Shown in pieces: positions 9,956-20,901 of a DNA stretch of 64,000 bases; position 1 is the stretch's first letter; each line of letters begins with the position of its first letter. This DNA comes from Symsagittifera roscoffensis (lineage: Eukaryota; Xenacoelomorpha; Acoela; Convolutidae): the NCBI RefSeq assembly GCF_963678635.1, contig NC_087063.1:40560759-40624758 (forward strand). The letters run 5' to 3'. The translations under genes and the position numbers were made by a program. The notes beneath the pieces were generated by a model, which saw only the letters and a program-made list of their open reading frames with translations, was not told the DNA's origin and searched no databases.

Positions 9956-11869
9956 CAAGTAATAGAGCTATTTAAGAAGGTAACTGAACCTTATGGCGAG
10001 CTTAATTTTTGAAATAACTCAGAAAAACTCACTTAAATAATGTTGCAACTTACTTAGAAAAAAAAACGAAAATTTTTTCCAAACATTTTTTTCCAAACAT
10101 TTCAAATAATCTATCGAATCTTTGAAGAACATACATTTCTCTGTTAGGCTTTCTCTCTGTTAGAACTTTTCTCGAACATTTCTGTCAGTTAGAACTTTTC
10201 TGCGAGCCTTTCAAACATCCTTTTCCTGAGCTGAAGTAACACACCCTGCCACCGTTACGAATTTTTTGAGCTGCAAGCCTTACACCGATATGCAACTTCA
10301 AATAAAGCAAACAGACACTTTAAAAGGGTGAACTAACTCTCGAATTTCATACAGCAATAACATAAACAGAACTTCATTAACATAGAAGTTACATCATCTT
10401 GAATTTCTCCGAATTTCTTTATGATTGGCTCTTCGAAAAAACTGCATAAAAACTGCCCGATTACTTTCCCGTGGCAAATCTAAAAATTGAGATACAACTG
10501 CTAATATATCGCGTTGCATTTTTGGGACAGTTTCACTTGTTATTGGTGAGCTCAACTTTCCTTCCATTTGTTAAACGAAATCGAATTAAACTTAACACAC
10601 AAAAGCCGAGCGAAGCTTCGCACAACTTGGGATGCAGAAACAGTACAAACATCAAAAAAAAATTCAAGGAAACCAAAACCCAAAAATTGTTTGTATTAAA
10701 TAAAGCCATAAAAACTAGCCTATCTTCACTTTCAAATCTGAAAACTTCGATAAAAAGAAGAAGACAGACTTTAAAGAAAAGCAGAGTCCATGAAAACCAA
10801 TGAGATAAATAAAAACTTGTGAGAAGGGGAAATCAAGAATGAAAATGATAACGCAATCCATAGGCTTGAGCCGCAGACAAAATCAATTAGCTAGACTCAT
10901 GCGACACTTGCCATACATCTTACGCATAACCTTGCAAGCTAGAAAATAAGACGAAATACACTGGTCGAAAATGAATTTGAAAAACTACATCACCAAAATG
11001 TGTACAAAAAATTCGTGTGATTATATTGACTGATGTTCGTTTGCACGTTTGCAGGAAAACACAGTCGCAAAACAATATCATCATCATTAACTCAGCATTT
11101 TGTATTGTTTTCCGAGCAGCCACCGAGTCAAACATTTTTTGGGAAGAAAACAGCTCAGCCGGAAAAAAAATCCGTCATGAACATCGCCAACATATTGTTG
11201 GTAAAAAAGTCGAGGGAACCAAAAATAGAACTCATTTATTTTCAGAGAAAAGTCCAACTTTCGAAATCAAAGAATAAAATAGATGCTTTAAGCTCTTAAA
11301 TTTCAAGAACATTTTTTGATTGACACTTTTTTGGACAAATAGCCCAATTTGAGAAAAAAGGATCAATCGTATATTTTTTCTTTTCTCGAAAAAATTACAA
11401 GCGACAACAAATTAGAAATTAGATGACTGGAACTCTAGAGCTGAATAAGGATATTAATAAAAAGGTGAACAGAACAGACATAAGATTGCAAGGAAAATGC
11501 AATAACCGAAATAGTCGAACACTTAGGGTGCGATAAAAATGAAATAATGTCCTTTCAAAGATTTAGAAATTTTGACTTTCTTCAATTACAAAAAAGATCG
11601 AACTAGCCGCCAATACAATGCTTTTGAGAGAGCTCACCAATTGACGAATTTCATGAACCACTCTGAAAATCCTTGAAAAGTATATCTCAGAAAATGATTG
11701 AACAAGGAAGAAAACAAGATCGTCAAAACTACACAAGAAATGATGAATTCTGAAGCATCTCAAGACAAACTTAAAATAAAAACTTCTACCTTTTTTATGA
11801 TAGGAAGAAAGTAGACCTGGAAACTTGTCTAAATTCATTCAGTCTATGAGATCAAACTATTACAACTTA
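9956..11869. other. Stretch without a recognisable gene (WDR59 5' flank)
   Basis: This should contain the WDR59 promoter or 5' UTR intron. A 110-codon lysine-rich plus-strand frame at 10,471-10,803 and several 70-90-codon frames at 10,920-11,840 show no domains. The part just before 11,870 may be the 5' region of the LINE that follows. Confidence 0.35.
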
Positions 11870-13830
11870 ACACCAGAAACATTTGGAGATTAAGTCGCCG
11901 GAAAGCCTCATCAAACTTCACGAATAAGAAAAGTTTTGATATTTTATGTTTATGGGAAACTCGGTTAACGAACAACTTTGCGGACGAAGAATTGTTTTCA
12001 AGTTCCTTTAATTTAATTAGATCAGAAATAATTGCAAAAATAGGCTAATCAGCTCATGTAGTTTGCCTTACAGCTGTTAGTAAAAGCAAAAACACCTTTT
12101 CAATCGAGACACCGCTAGAGTTAAAAGGCCTTTTCTGTGCTTGTACAGTTTATTTTGAGGCGAGAAAACTACTACAAACTACTAATTCCTTTATTGTCCC
12201 TTTTTCCTATTGTGGCGGGATTGGACATTCGGAAAGTGCGGAAGCAATGGTTCAGATGAGTAGAATTCAAGCTATTTGATGGAGCATAACACGTTTTTCA
12301 ATGCCATTCGATCAAGGCAGTGGATTTGAGGCCTTAAGTATTCAGGTCTCGTTTGACTCAATCGATCCAGTGTTTTTCATACCTGCCTGTTGGTTTTTGC
12401 CCTGGGAGTGACACATGGTCTGTTGATTTAAGCGCATGGTCATTTTTTCTTCGTTGAAGACCAATGCATTCCAAGATCAGAGCACACAGATCAATGCATT
12501 CAAGGCGAACCGTTAATCGGACCAATCTCTCTCCTTGGATAAAATCTTGGACCTCAAATCTAACTAAATCGGTTCAAAACGGCAAGAAAAAAATCACAAC
12601 TAGCTTTTCTTGAATTGGAAGTAAAAAATTTTAATCAGAGAACAAAGAGACTTTTGAAGAAATCTTGGCATCTGTAAGAAACACTGACGCTTTTTAAATT
12701 TATGTATGATCATCTTGTATGACTATTTATACTTTATCAGACTTTACAAATCAGAGAGCTCCACTCTGCGCGTTGGAAATACAAACCTGACAGCTACTGC
12801 AAAAAGATCTTCGGTTGATGCATAATAGGAATCTAACCTGGGTTGATCATTTTAAACAAAAATTATCAAGGTTTCAAGGTGTTTTCTATGGCAGAGCGAA
12901 ATTCTGAGGCAATTTCATTCCGCTTATAACTCACTCTGCACGAAAGTATGATTTTACCAGTGTCAGTTTATTCATCGATAGCTGCTTTTAACCATCGATA
13001 GCTGCTTCTAAACGTCGAATCTAGAAGTCTCAGAAACGGTCCAAAAATGCGCATGCAAATGGATATTGAATGAGCATGACTACAAGAAATCACTTCGCCT
13101 AAATCTACGTCCACTTCCAATGTTTCTTTGCTGTTCTTTTCAAAGCTAATGAATCAAACCAGAAACTTTTACTTCGAAAGTAACCTTGGTAACCCTTCAT
13201 GATCTGCAATGCTAGCAGTGGAGTTCCTCAGGGGCCTAATTTGTCACCCTTTTTAACTAAAATTTTCAAAAATGATCTGCCTGATTAAGCCAAAAATTCG
13301 CTGCCTATTTGATTCACAGATGATCCCAAGTTCTTGAGCTTACAAAAATTAAAAACGCTTCAACCCACGTTCGATGAAATTTTCAACGACTCAGGAAAAT
13401 AGAATGTTTTAATGTAGACAAACATATCTTGTTAAATTTAACAAATCAGAGAGCTCCACTTTGAGCTTTGGAAATGAATACCTGACAACTGTTGACTCTC
13501 ACAAAGATCTTGGATTGATTATTATTAGGAAGCTAAATTGGGTCAATCATTTTATGCAAAGTCATCCAGATGTTTTCTTTGATGAAGCGAAACTCTCCCA
13601 CAATTTCATTCCGTTGAAAGCTCAATTTGCACAAAAATATGATTTCACCAAGATCAATTTATTCATCAGTAGCTGCTTCTCTGAATATCGATTCTATGAG
13701 AGTCTAGAATCGGCCCCAAAACGGGTATGCAAATAGATATTGAATGAGCATGACTAGAAGAAATCCCTTCTTCAGTTGAATTTACTTCCAATTCCATTTT
13801 TCTAGAGAAAATCGAGTATTTGACTGTCCA
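11870..13830 (+). pseudogene. Degenerate, rearranged non-LTR retrotransposon (LINE)
   Basis: Plus-strand translation recovers an apurinic-type endonuclease start at 11,880-12,050 (FDILCLWETRL, NNFADEELF, FNLIRSE). Further on come a reverse transcriptase motif at about 13,209-13,300 (SGVPQGPNLSPF and NDLPD), a DDPK trace of the catalytic DD near 13,320, and a post-RT block at 13,461-13,736 (SHKDLGLIIIRKLNWVNHF, ending KRVCK). Stops and frame changes break every part. The post-RT block also exists as a second diverged copy at about 12,741-13,140, upstream of the RT motif, so the order is scrambled. The motifs fit the CR1/Jockey group broadly. Confidence 0.75.
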
Positions 13831-15983
13831 CGTCCAAGTTTGGCAATTGCTGAACGAAACCTCTGATTAAGAGTACAAAGCCCAGCAAAGCAACTGCCTT
13901 ATTGGATGGATATTCGGGATCTAAAACTCCTGAAAGAAAATTTTATTAGATGGATAAAGAACTATTTTGAAAAATTTTACAATGAGTCAAATACTAGCAC
14001 GTGGCGGATGAAATGTGACTTTGCTGCGAAAATGTAGACTTCTAAAAAAATATTGAATAAAGAAAAAATGGGGAATAACCCTTGAGATTTAAGATTCCTG
14101 GGCAATCACGTTACTACTATACCAACTAGAGGCTAGCTAAAGCTGGAAATACCTGTTTGATACCTTTTAAATTTTTTGTTCTGATGCGAAAGGAAAGGGT
14201 AATTTCAAAAGTATACCTTTAACAATAAATAGATCCCCATTTAATGACTTTAAAATCTGTTAATTTCATCATTTACTTCATTTTTCGTAATTTTTGAAAT
14301 AATTAACAGAACTTGTTAGGTTGAAAGATGCTTAAAACGTTGCTCATTAGATTTGGGTGCGTAGTTTTCGAGAAAAGTCAGTTTTAAAAAACCAAAAAAA
14401 TAACTTGTGAGAAAAATTTATGCATCGGAGCTTCCTACAACCCGTTCTACTCGTTGGAACCAAAACCTTAGATTTGAGAGGACAGTTTTCGTTTAAGTTT
14501 CAAAAAAACGATCAAAAAAATCGAAATTTTGACTTTTCCGAGGGCCATAACTTTTTGTGTTAAAATATTTGGGCGTAATCGCTTCTGCAGGGGAGCTCCC
14601 CACAACCCGTCCTTTCGACTGAAATTAAAATCTCAGATTTACTAGTGAAGTTTTCGAGCAAATGTAAAAAACCAAAAACATGGGTGAAATTTTCGAAGCC
14701 TGTAGAAAATGAGGTAAGGTCGAAAGAGATTAGTGGAGTATGCAGACACACAAGGGATTGGGCGGACTTCCCATTGGTACTTTTTTTTGAAAATCGGTAT
14801 AGATTAGTTTTTGAGAAAAGCTAAATTTTTGAAAAAAAGTGAAACATTTTTCCAAAGCGTCTCAAAAAAACTGATCCCATACATTTTCATAATACCTGTT
14901 TTTATCAAATAGGAATTGAGAAGTCACATCGAAAGTGTTGAGGTTCCATGGTAAAGGAAAACGATTTTCGTAGAAAATTATAAGAAAACGTTTCCACGTG
15001 AAAAGTCTGGTTCTTGACTAGAAGTGACTTACTCTCCCAAGTGAACCAATATTTAAGTTCTCAGCAAAAGGCCATTTTTTTCAAAAAACTAATTTTCGAT
15101 ATGAAACTTCAGGCTCGACAAATCATAATATATTAAATTGGTTACGGGTCAAACTGCAGGGTAGACATTAACCACACCAATATTAACAATACCGGTATTT
15201 GACAAAAAAAAACATTGTACTATCAGATTGCGCAAAAAATCATGAACTCAATTAAATGCAGCGAAATGTAACATGAAAAACATCCGGATGAGCAGAACGT
15301 TTCGACGGAAGTAACAAAAAAAAGTGTCGAATGAACTCACCGACTAAAGTTACTACCTGTTTTAAAATAAATCATCAAAGAGGGTCTGTTTGATTTAATT
15401 TGCCCTTTCATCGACTAACTTACTGTGAGATCACAATCAAGCTCAAAAAATTTCACTTGTAATTAAGCAAAAAAATTAGGTAAATCAGCCGAGATAAATG
15501 ACATTTCCCCCAATAAGCAAAAAAAAATATCAAAAATTTTGGTAACATTCATGAGTCGAGTTACAGCTGGATAAGAACTGAAGGAAGAGAAAGTAAGAAA
15601 CGGATTCAATGACTGTGTTAGACTATTGTTTACCCGAAAAATCTTAACTTCAATCAGATAAAATGCTTGCTAATTTTGAGGCTTTCCCGAACAAATAGCA
15701 CGTCCAAATCGGTTGAAATCATTTTAATCATTATGACTTCAAAAAATAAAAATTTTCATCATGTATTCTTTCTATGGTTTTCTATTTAACTACTCCCTCA
15801 GTTCTCTTTTCCAAGTTTCCCAGGATCATCTAGCAAACGTATCATAATCTCTTCGGTCAATTTTTCAAGTAATACTGTTTTCTTACCACCGATAAATAAA
15901 CTAAATCACGCTGCCATAACTATGATTTGATTTTAAAAAGCTGCTTAGAAGCTTTTGGGCCAACTTTTTAACCTCGCAAGTGT
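13831..15983. other. Stretch without a gene; diverged repeat at 14,334-14,760
   Basis: A diverged repeat is visible. 'cttcctacaacccgttcta' near 14,430 and 'gctccccacaacccgtcctt' near 14,592 sit in similar surroundings ('ttcgagaaaa', 'aaaaaccaaaaa', 'tcagattt'), with a spacing of about 160 bp. No coding signal was found. Confidence 0.4.
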
Positions 15984-16448
15984 GAGGGGCTACATATTGG
16001 ATGTCAATCGAATTAGTTGTTGTAATAATTCATGAGAGTTTGACTTAACACTGCAAAGTGTTAACAGGCATCTGTCTGTCAATCAATGACTAATTATGTC
16101 TGCCTTACTCTGACCTCTAAATCAGTGTCAGGATTTGCAACAAGAAATAGGGTTGAATTGAAGATATCAACAGCTGGGAGGAACCCCTTGGAATTGTGGA
16201 GTTTTGGCGACCGAATCAAGCGGACCCGCAACTGCTATAGGAACATTGGCAACAACTGTTCCATTGGCAATGGTGGCGAAACACGGAATCGTTTCGTCAG
16301 AGTAATATTTCGATGCTGCCTTAACGGCGGCACAAATCAATTCCTTAACAGGGAATGTCAACGAGAAGCCAAGTGAGGAAGTAGAAAGGACACTCTTCTA
16401 GGACTAATCTTCTAGGAAACAAAGGGAAACGCGCAGCAACACCTGGAC

Positions 16449-16631
16449 ATGGAAACTGTCCGATATCCGCGGTTTCTAGACACCTGTGCAAAGATCTTCA
16501 AAACGGAAAGAAACGAGACATATGAAATGTATCAGATGCTGTCCAGACAGCAGAAGGAAGGGGAAAGTCTGAAATACTTTTATGCTGAGAGGGAACTATC
16601 CAATCAACCTAACCAGAGAGCAACAGATTGA
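16449..16631 (+). CDS. Short gag-like open frame in the small LTR element
   Basis: A 60-codon helical, charged frame (ETVRYPRFLDTCAKIF, SRQQKEGESLKYFYAE) that resembles helix repeats of LTR-retrotransposon gag capsids. That is a weak impression from short motifs. The frame is closed soon after by a stop. Confidence 0.3.
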   Translation: METVRYPRFLDTCAKIFKTERNETYEMYQMLSRQQKEGESLKYFYAERELSNQPNQRATD

Positions 16632-16805
16632 CACAAACCAGGGGAAAAATGTCTAGAGGAGCAAGAGTTGGGGACAAAGTGATCATATTTCAGAGGACAA
16701 CAAGCAAATCACTCAAACGGTATAGATTACTTAAACCCAAAAAAAATCTCTGAATCCAAACATACTATAAAGCTAAATAACAGGTCTGTATTTAGAAAAA
16801 GTGCC

Positions 16806-17300
16806 GTGGCTACAAAACCGAAGTCACCATCTTCGTCGAAAAAGATAAAACATGCGACTCCGGACGAAATGTTAGCGAGCGCACAGCGGGCCATTAAAGA
16901 CGAGCCCGAGTCAAAACGGCTAAAAATAAAACAGCCGCCAATAATCATCGAACAAACTGAACCAGCAGATGAAAGAGATAGTGACGACACGCGAACTTCG
17001 GAGTCCATTCCACTGCGACTAACAGTGGAGATAACGGTGCGGGCAGAGGCCGTAGCATCCGGCCAAGAAACGAGCGGCGAGACAAAAAAGGGGGCCAAGC
17101 AAAATCGAAGGCGCAGGAAGCCAGTCGACAAGTTGGGGGAGTCATGGATCGACACGATCACAAAAGACCTTTCACGGGAACCAGCTCAAAAGAATAATGC
17201 ATGGGGGATAAAAACAAAAACTCATATCCCAGGGAGAGGGATGGCAATTAGCCTAAAAATCAGACCCTTTATCGAAACGTTGCTACTCCATCTAAAATAA
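16806..17300 (+). CDS. Charged 164-codon open frame in the small LTR element
   Basis: A lysine-, glutamate- and serine-rich frame with basic patches (SSSKKIKHATPDEML near the start, NRRRRKP in the middle) and no recognised domain. It ends about 40 bp before the downstream repeat. It starts at a non-ATG codon, so its true start is unclear. It could be a nucleic-acid-binding remnant of a gag protein. It is less AT-rich than its surroundings. Confidence 0.35.
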   Translation: MATKPKSPSSSKKIKHATPDEMLASAQRAIKDEPESKRLKIKQPPIIIEQTEPADERDSDDTRTSESIPLRLTVEITVRAEAVASGQETSGETKKGAKQNRRRRKPVDKLGESWIDTITKDLSREPAQKNNAWGIKTKTHIPGRGMAISLKIRPFIETLLLHLK

Positions 17301-17544
17301 ATTTATTTACTATGTATTTAAATTTTACATCCATAAGGAAAGCTATATATTGGCTGTCAGTCAATTTAGTTGTTGTTATAATTCATGAGAGTTTGATTTA
17401 ACACTGCAAAGTGCTAACAGGTATCTGTCTGTCAATCAATGATTAATTATGTCTGCCTTACTCTGACATCAAAATCGGTGTCAGGTTTTGCAACAGGAAA
17501 AACAGTTGAATTAAAGATATCAAACTCTGACGTTTTCTCATCCC

Positions 17545-17935
17545 TAGGGGCGGATTTAGGTTTTTCTCGAGGAGGGGACAAATTTTCAAAAAATTCGAAT
17601 ATTCTGTCGACCTTTTTTAGGTCAACCAAATAAATTTTCTGAGCTTATAAAAGAGCTAACAATAAATCTGAGCTAATAAAAATAGGCCAAAAATGCTGTA
17701 TTTGGGCACTTTTGCAAAAATTTGACATAAAAATGCCTTTTTTCGATACGCGCTCTCCTTCCAAAGTTAGCATATATTGGCGCCGAAGGCTCCCTAGAAA
17801 AACTTTGAGGTTGGTCGACCAAAAACGGATGTCATGGTGCATTGATGTCATCAAAATTGCCGACGAGGGACCCTTTGATTGGTGAGGGGGTCGAATCACA
17901 GAGTGAAGTGTCCCCCCCCCCTAAATCCGCCCCTG
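17545..17935. mobile_element. hAT-like MITE with 'aggggcggatttagg' termini
   Basis: The left end 'taggggcggatttagg' and the right end (reverse complement 'caggggcggatttagg') form inverted repeats. CAGGGGCGGAT-type termini are typical of hAT non-autonomous elements in animals. The interior is 390 bp with no transposase. An 8-bp target duplication is not recognisable. Confidence 0.75.
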
Positions 17936-19306
17936 GTTTAAATTTATTGCTTCGCGCCAATCCGCAAACACAAGCGAAACAGCAGGCTTGTGAAAAACAA
18001 TAGATGATTTGACAAGGGGAAAAAAGCTGCTAATAACATATTTACTTACCCGCTTGTCTTAGTTAAGGTAGAAGTTATCAGTCATGAGATTTGATACAAG
18101 CAAAGCGATCAAAAACTAACGAAAAATTTTCATATGCCTGAAACAATACTTGTAGTTAGTTGATGTTTTTGGAACTCGACCTCCACATTCACGCATCTGT
18201 TAAATAAAAAAGGCGCCTTTTTTCCTCCATCTCCCAACTCACATGAGCATCAATTTTATGGTGCATTGAGTGGTTTTACAAGGTTGATTATGAAAACCAA
18301 ACATGTTTGTCATGGCCTAATTAGTCCAAATGTCAATTTTCATTACAATCGGTTGGTGGGAGCAGTAATTTTATTTGTGCAATGTTCATAGTAAAGTAGG
18401 CATATTCGAAAAGTTTTCAAAAAAATGACTAATAACCTAAAAAAATATTTAAAAAATTTCAATTTTCTGGAACACAAAAGATTCAAAGCTTCGAATGCAC
18501 TTGCTCAGAATGCAAACTTATGGCATAAAAATTTAATAGGTAAAAAAAAATAACAACAGTGATTCATATTTGGCGAAAACAAATTAACCAGACAAAAAAA
18601 TAAATTCGATTAACTTTTTCTTCGATATAGTCGTAATTGAAAAAAGACTACTTCGAACAAGTAAAACAAAGGATGTCTCTCTGCTTTTAATGTGTGTTTT
18701 GCTCGAAGTCAATTTCAATGAAAGTTTAATATATTTTGCGCTAAATCTGGCAATATTTGAATCAATTGGTTGGACTTATTGCATTTTGGAATATTTTGTG
18801 TAGGATTTATTCACAGCCTACTGCACGCTCAAATAGAAAAATGGATATTTAATTGCTGAGATTTAGAAAATTCCGGTTAACTTTAATGTGACGACATCAT
18901 TATACTTCAGATGTCATCCCAAAACTTAGAAAAGAATTTTGAGCACATAAGTCCAAAGTTGGCTGAAGAAATAGATGACGAAATAGATAGAAGAAACTGT
19001 TCAATCATTTCCTCAAATGCCAGAGAACGAAAATTAGCTAGCATATGATCATTAGCTGAAAAATTATGAACACATTACACTTTACTAGAAAACATAGGTA
19101 GGATTGCTGAGACAAAAACTAGTAAATTAGGCCGACACAGTAAACTATCACTAAGTCAATTAAAAAAATTGAAAAATGTCGAAAAAAACTACATCTACTG
19201 AAATTTCATACATTTGTCTTCAAATACGGCCAAAAAGCTACTCTCCGCGTGATAACAGCGTGCACATAGATAAGGGCAATAGAACATTAATAATGCGAAC
19301 TTCAAG
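17936..19306. other. Stretch without a recognisable gene
   Basis: Very AT-rich, with no convincing open frame or repeat. It may contain the decayed 5' part of the LINE whose tail begins near 19,307. Confidence 0.35.
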
Positions 19307-19885
19307 ATGCGGACCAGCACCATCATCTACTGGCGTCGCAGTTCTCCCTTAACACTTTTTTGTCATCACTATCCCAAACCCCCACGGAAAATCCGCTCTT
19401 CAATGCTAAATGTATACGCCCCTGAAATTGACAATATCCATTTCAAAACTAATACTCTTACGCCTTTCAACAATTTTAGTGAACGTAGTTCTTTCACCCT
19501 TAACAATTTTAAATTGTTTCAAAAGCAAATACAGAGTTAGACAGGACATCTCAGAAGCACGACCTCCAAAAACTCTGCTCCTTCGACCACCTAAAATCTC
19601 CGCCGTCGAAGAATCCCTCCCTCGTTCTACTAGGAGAACCCTTTCCCAGTTGAGATCCGGGTACATCCTCTTCCTGAATACGTGCCTCAACCGAATAGAC
19701 CCGTACGTACCCCCAAACTGCCCATACTGTCCTTCGACCACATACCACTCTTCATCTTTTTAACTGTCCAAGAACACCACTCTTTTAACCCGAATGTACG
19801 CAAACCAAGCGACGTTTCTGGGGCTTGGTTTGAGCATGCCGGACGCGCCCCCTCGGCGCTAAAACAACAACAACAAGAAAGACTA
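19307..19885 (+). pseudogene. C-terminal tail of a Jockey-like LINE
   Basis: The plus strand at 19,410-19,763 encodes a block found after the RT in Jockey-clade ORF2 proteins: RPPKISAVEESLPRSTRRTL, SQLRSGYILFLNTCLNRIDP and a cysteine pair NCPYCP. A LFNCP-like piece follows in another frame near 19,757. The stretch ends in a short CAA-repeat tail (about 19,862-19,880), a usual 3' end for such elements. The overlapping minus-strand frames are shadows. Confidence 0.65.
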
Positions 19886-20377
19886 ACAAACCTGAGCAGA
19901 AATCTTTGTTTATAAAAAAAAAATTCACATATGAGCACAAAAACTTGCTTTGCTCATCTAACGACAAAATATAAGGCCAGCAAGCCGACATTAAATTCTC
20001 AAAACTTGTCCGTTGCAATTGAGTTACAACAGAGATGAGTTGTGCGATGCTTCACTCCAGGAGACAAGTTTTGTGACTAAAGTTATTTACGCCGAAAAAG
20101 TCCTTAGCCATTGCAAGATTAAAAAATACCTTTGCAATTTTTACGCATCTCCTTCAAGAGCGCAACATTTATTGACTAAGCCGATATAATAAGAGTTTAA
20201 AAAATGGTACAAAAAACGAGGCTAGTAGACTTACCAACCACAGTAATAAAAAAACAAGAGGAAAAATTGCTTTCATCGTGAAGAAATTCTGCACTGTGGC
20301 AACTCAGCCGAAAAAAAAGTAAGCACACAAATAAAATGCAGACAACTTTTTTCAAACTCAAAACATTTTTAGGTAGC

Positions 20378-20465
20378 AAAAAAAAACAGGTCCTGGCCGG
20401 ATTCAAACTCACGGCCTTGGTTGTACTGGTCATTGGCGTTACCGGAAGACCATTTAAGCTAAAGA
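20378..20465 (-). mobile_element. tRNA-derived SINE fragment
   Basis: On the minus strand a box-A-like sequence (TAGCTTAAATGGT) is followed about 40 nt later by a box-B-like sequence (GTTTGAATCC) inside a short T-arm-like hairpin (GGCC...GGCC), then AGGACCTG and a run of nine T, which would terminate RNA polymerase III. There is no proper acceptor stem or anticodon arm, so it is tRNA-like and not a tRNA gene. Confidence 0.55.
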
Positions 20466-20890
20466 ACATAAGAAATTTGAATTTATAGTACACTAAGCAT
20501 TCGAAAGGAGTCTGATAGACGAGTTGTTTACCAGGAAAAAGTGTATAATACGATTTGATAAGGCTCGCTGATCGTAAGTGTGAAATGTAACTAGGAGAAA
20601 AATTGTAAAGTATGAGAGCGAACTTGTAGAAGTGAGTAACGAGTATTAACTGATATTTTACTGGTCTGATATTCAACCACTGCCGTAACAAATCAAGCTT
20701 GCTATAGCTACCCTAGACATCATCCTAAGATTTTCCACGACATTGAAACAAAAGATAATTATGAAATTTTTGCGTTTAATTAAACAAAACCAGACCTCTT
20801 TTAATTAAGATATATTTTCGCAAGAGTAATTCAGCTTGTATTTTATCAGTTATGACCTGCTTTCTCCACAAGAAACGAATTGAACAAGAT

Positions 20891-20896
20891 TTTATT
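20891..20896 (-). terminator. Poly(A) signal AATAAA of WDR75
   Basis: AATAAA on the minus strand begins 6 nt after the WDR75 stop codon, which implies a very short 3' UTR. Confidence 0.6.
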
Positions 20897-20901
20897 GTGC
20901 T

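Larger units (their letters stand above)
15984..17523 (+). mobile_element. Short LTR-flanked element (probably non-autonomous)
   Basis: Two direct repeats of about 187 bp (roughly 15,984-16,170 and 17,337-17,523) share 'ttcatgagagtttga', 'cactgcaaagtg', 'tctgtctgtcaatcaatga' and 'atgtctgccttactctgac'. By eye they are about 85 per cent identical. They bracket 1.17 kb with two plus-strand open frames and no reverse transcriptase. This suggests a small, old non-autonomous LTR retroelement. A simple duplication is the alternative. No target duplication was confirmed. Confidence 0.55.

Noticed and set aside
10471-10803. 110-codon plus-strand frame upstream of WDR59
   Set aside because: Lysine-rich because of A-rich DNA. 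No domain, start context or splice evidence.
17645-17899. 84-codon minus-strand frame
   Set aside because: It lies wholly within the hAT-like MITE. Such frames are common in MITE interiors and do not resemble a transposase.
19406-19748. 111- and 65-codon minus-strand frames
   Set aside because: Shadows of the plus-strand Jockey-like LINE tail, where the recognisable motifs lie.
20390-20460. Possible tRNA gene
   Set aside because: Box A and box B are present, but no acceptor stem or anticodon arm can be formed. A tRNA-derived SINE fits better.
20197-20691. 164-codon minus-strand frame
   Set aside because: It runs through the SINE and its A/T-rich flanks. Its composition is dominated by F, L, S and Y from AT-rich DNA, and it has no domain.
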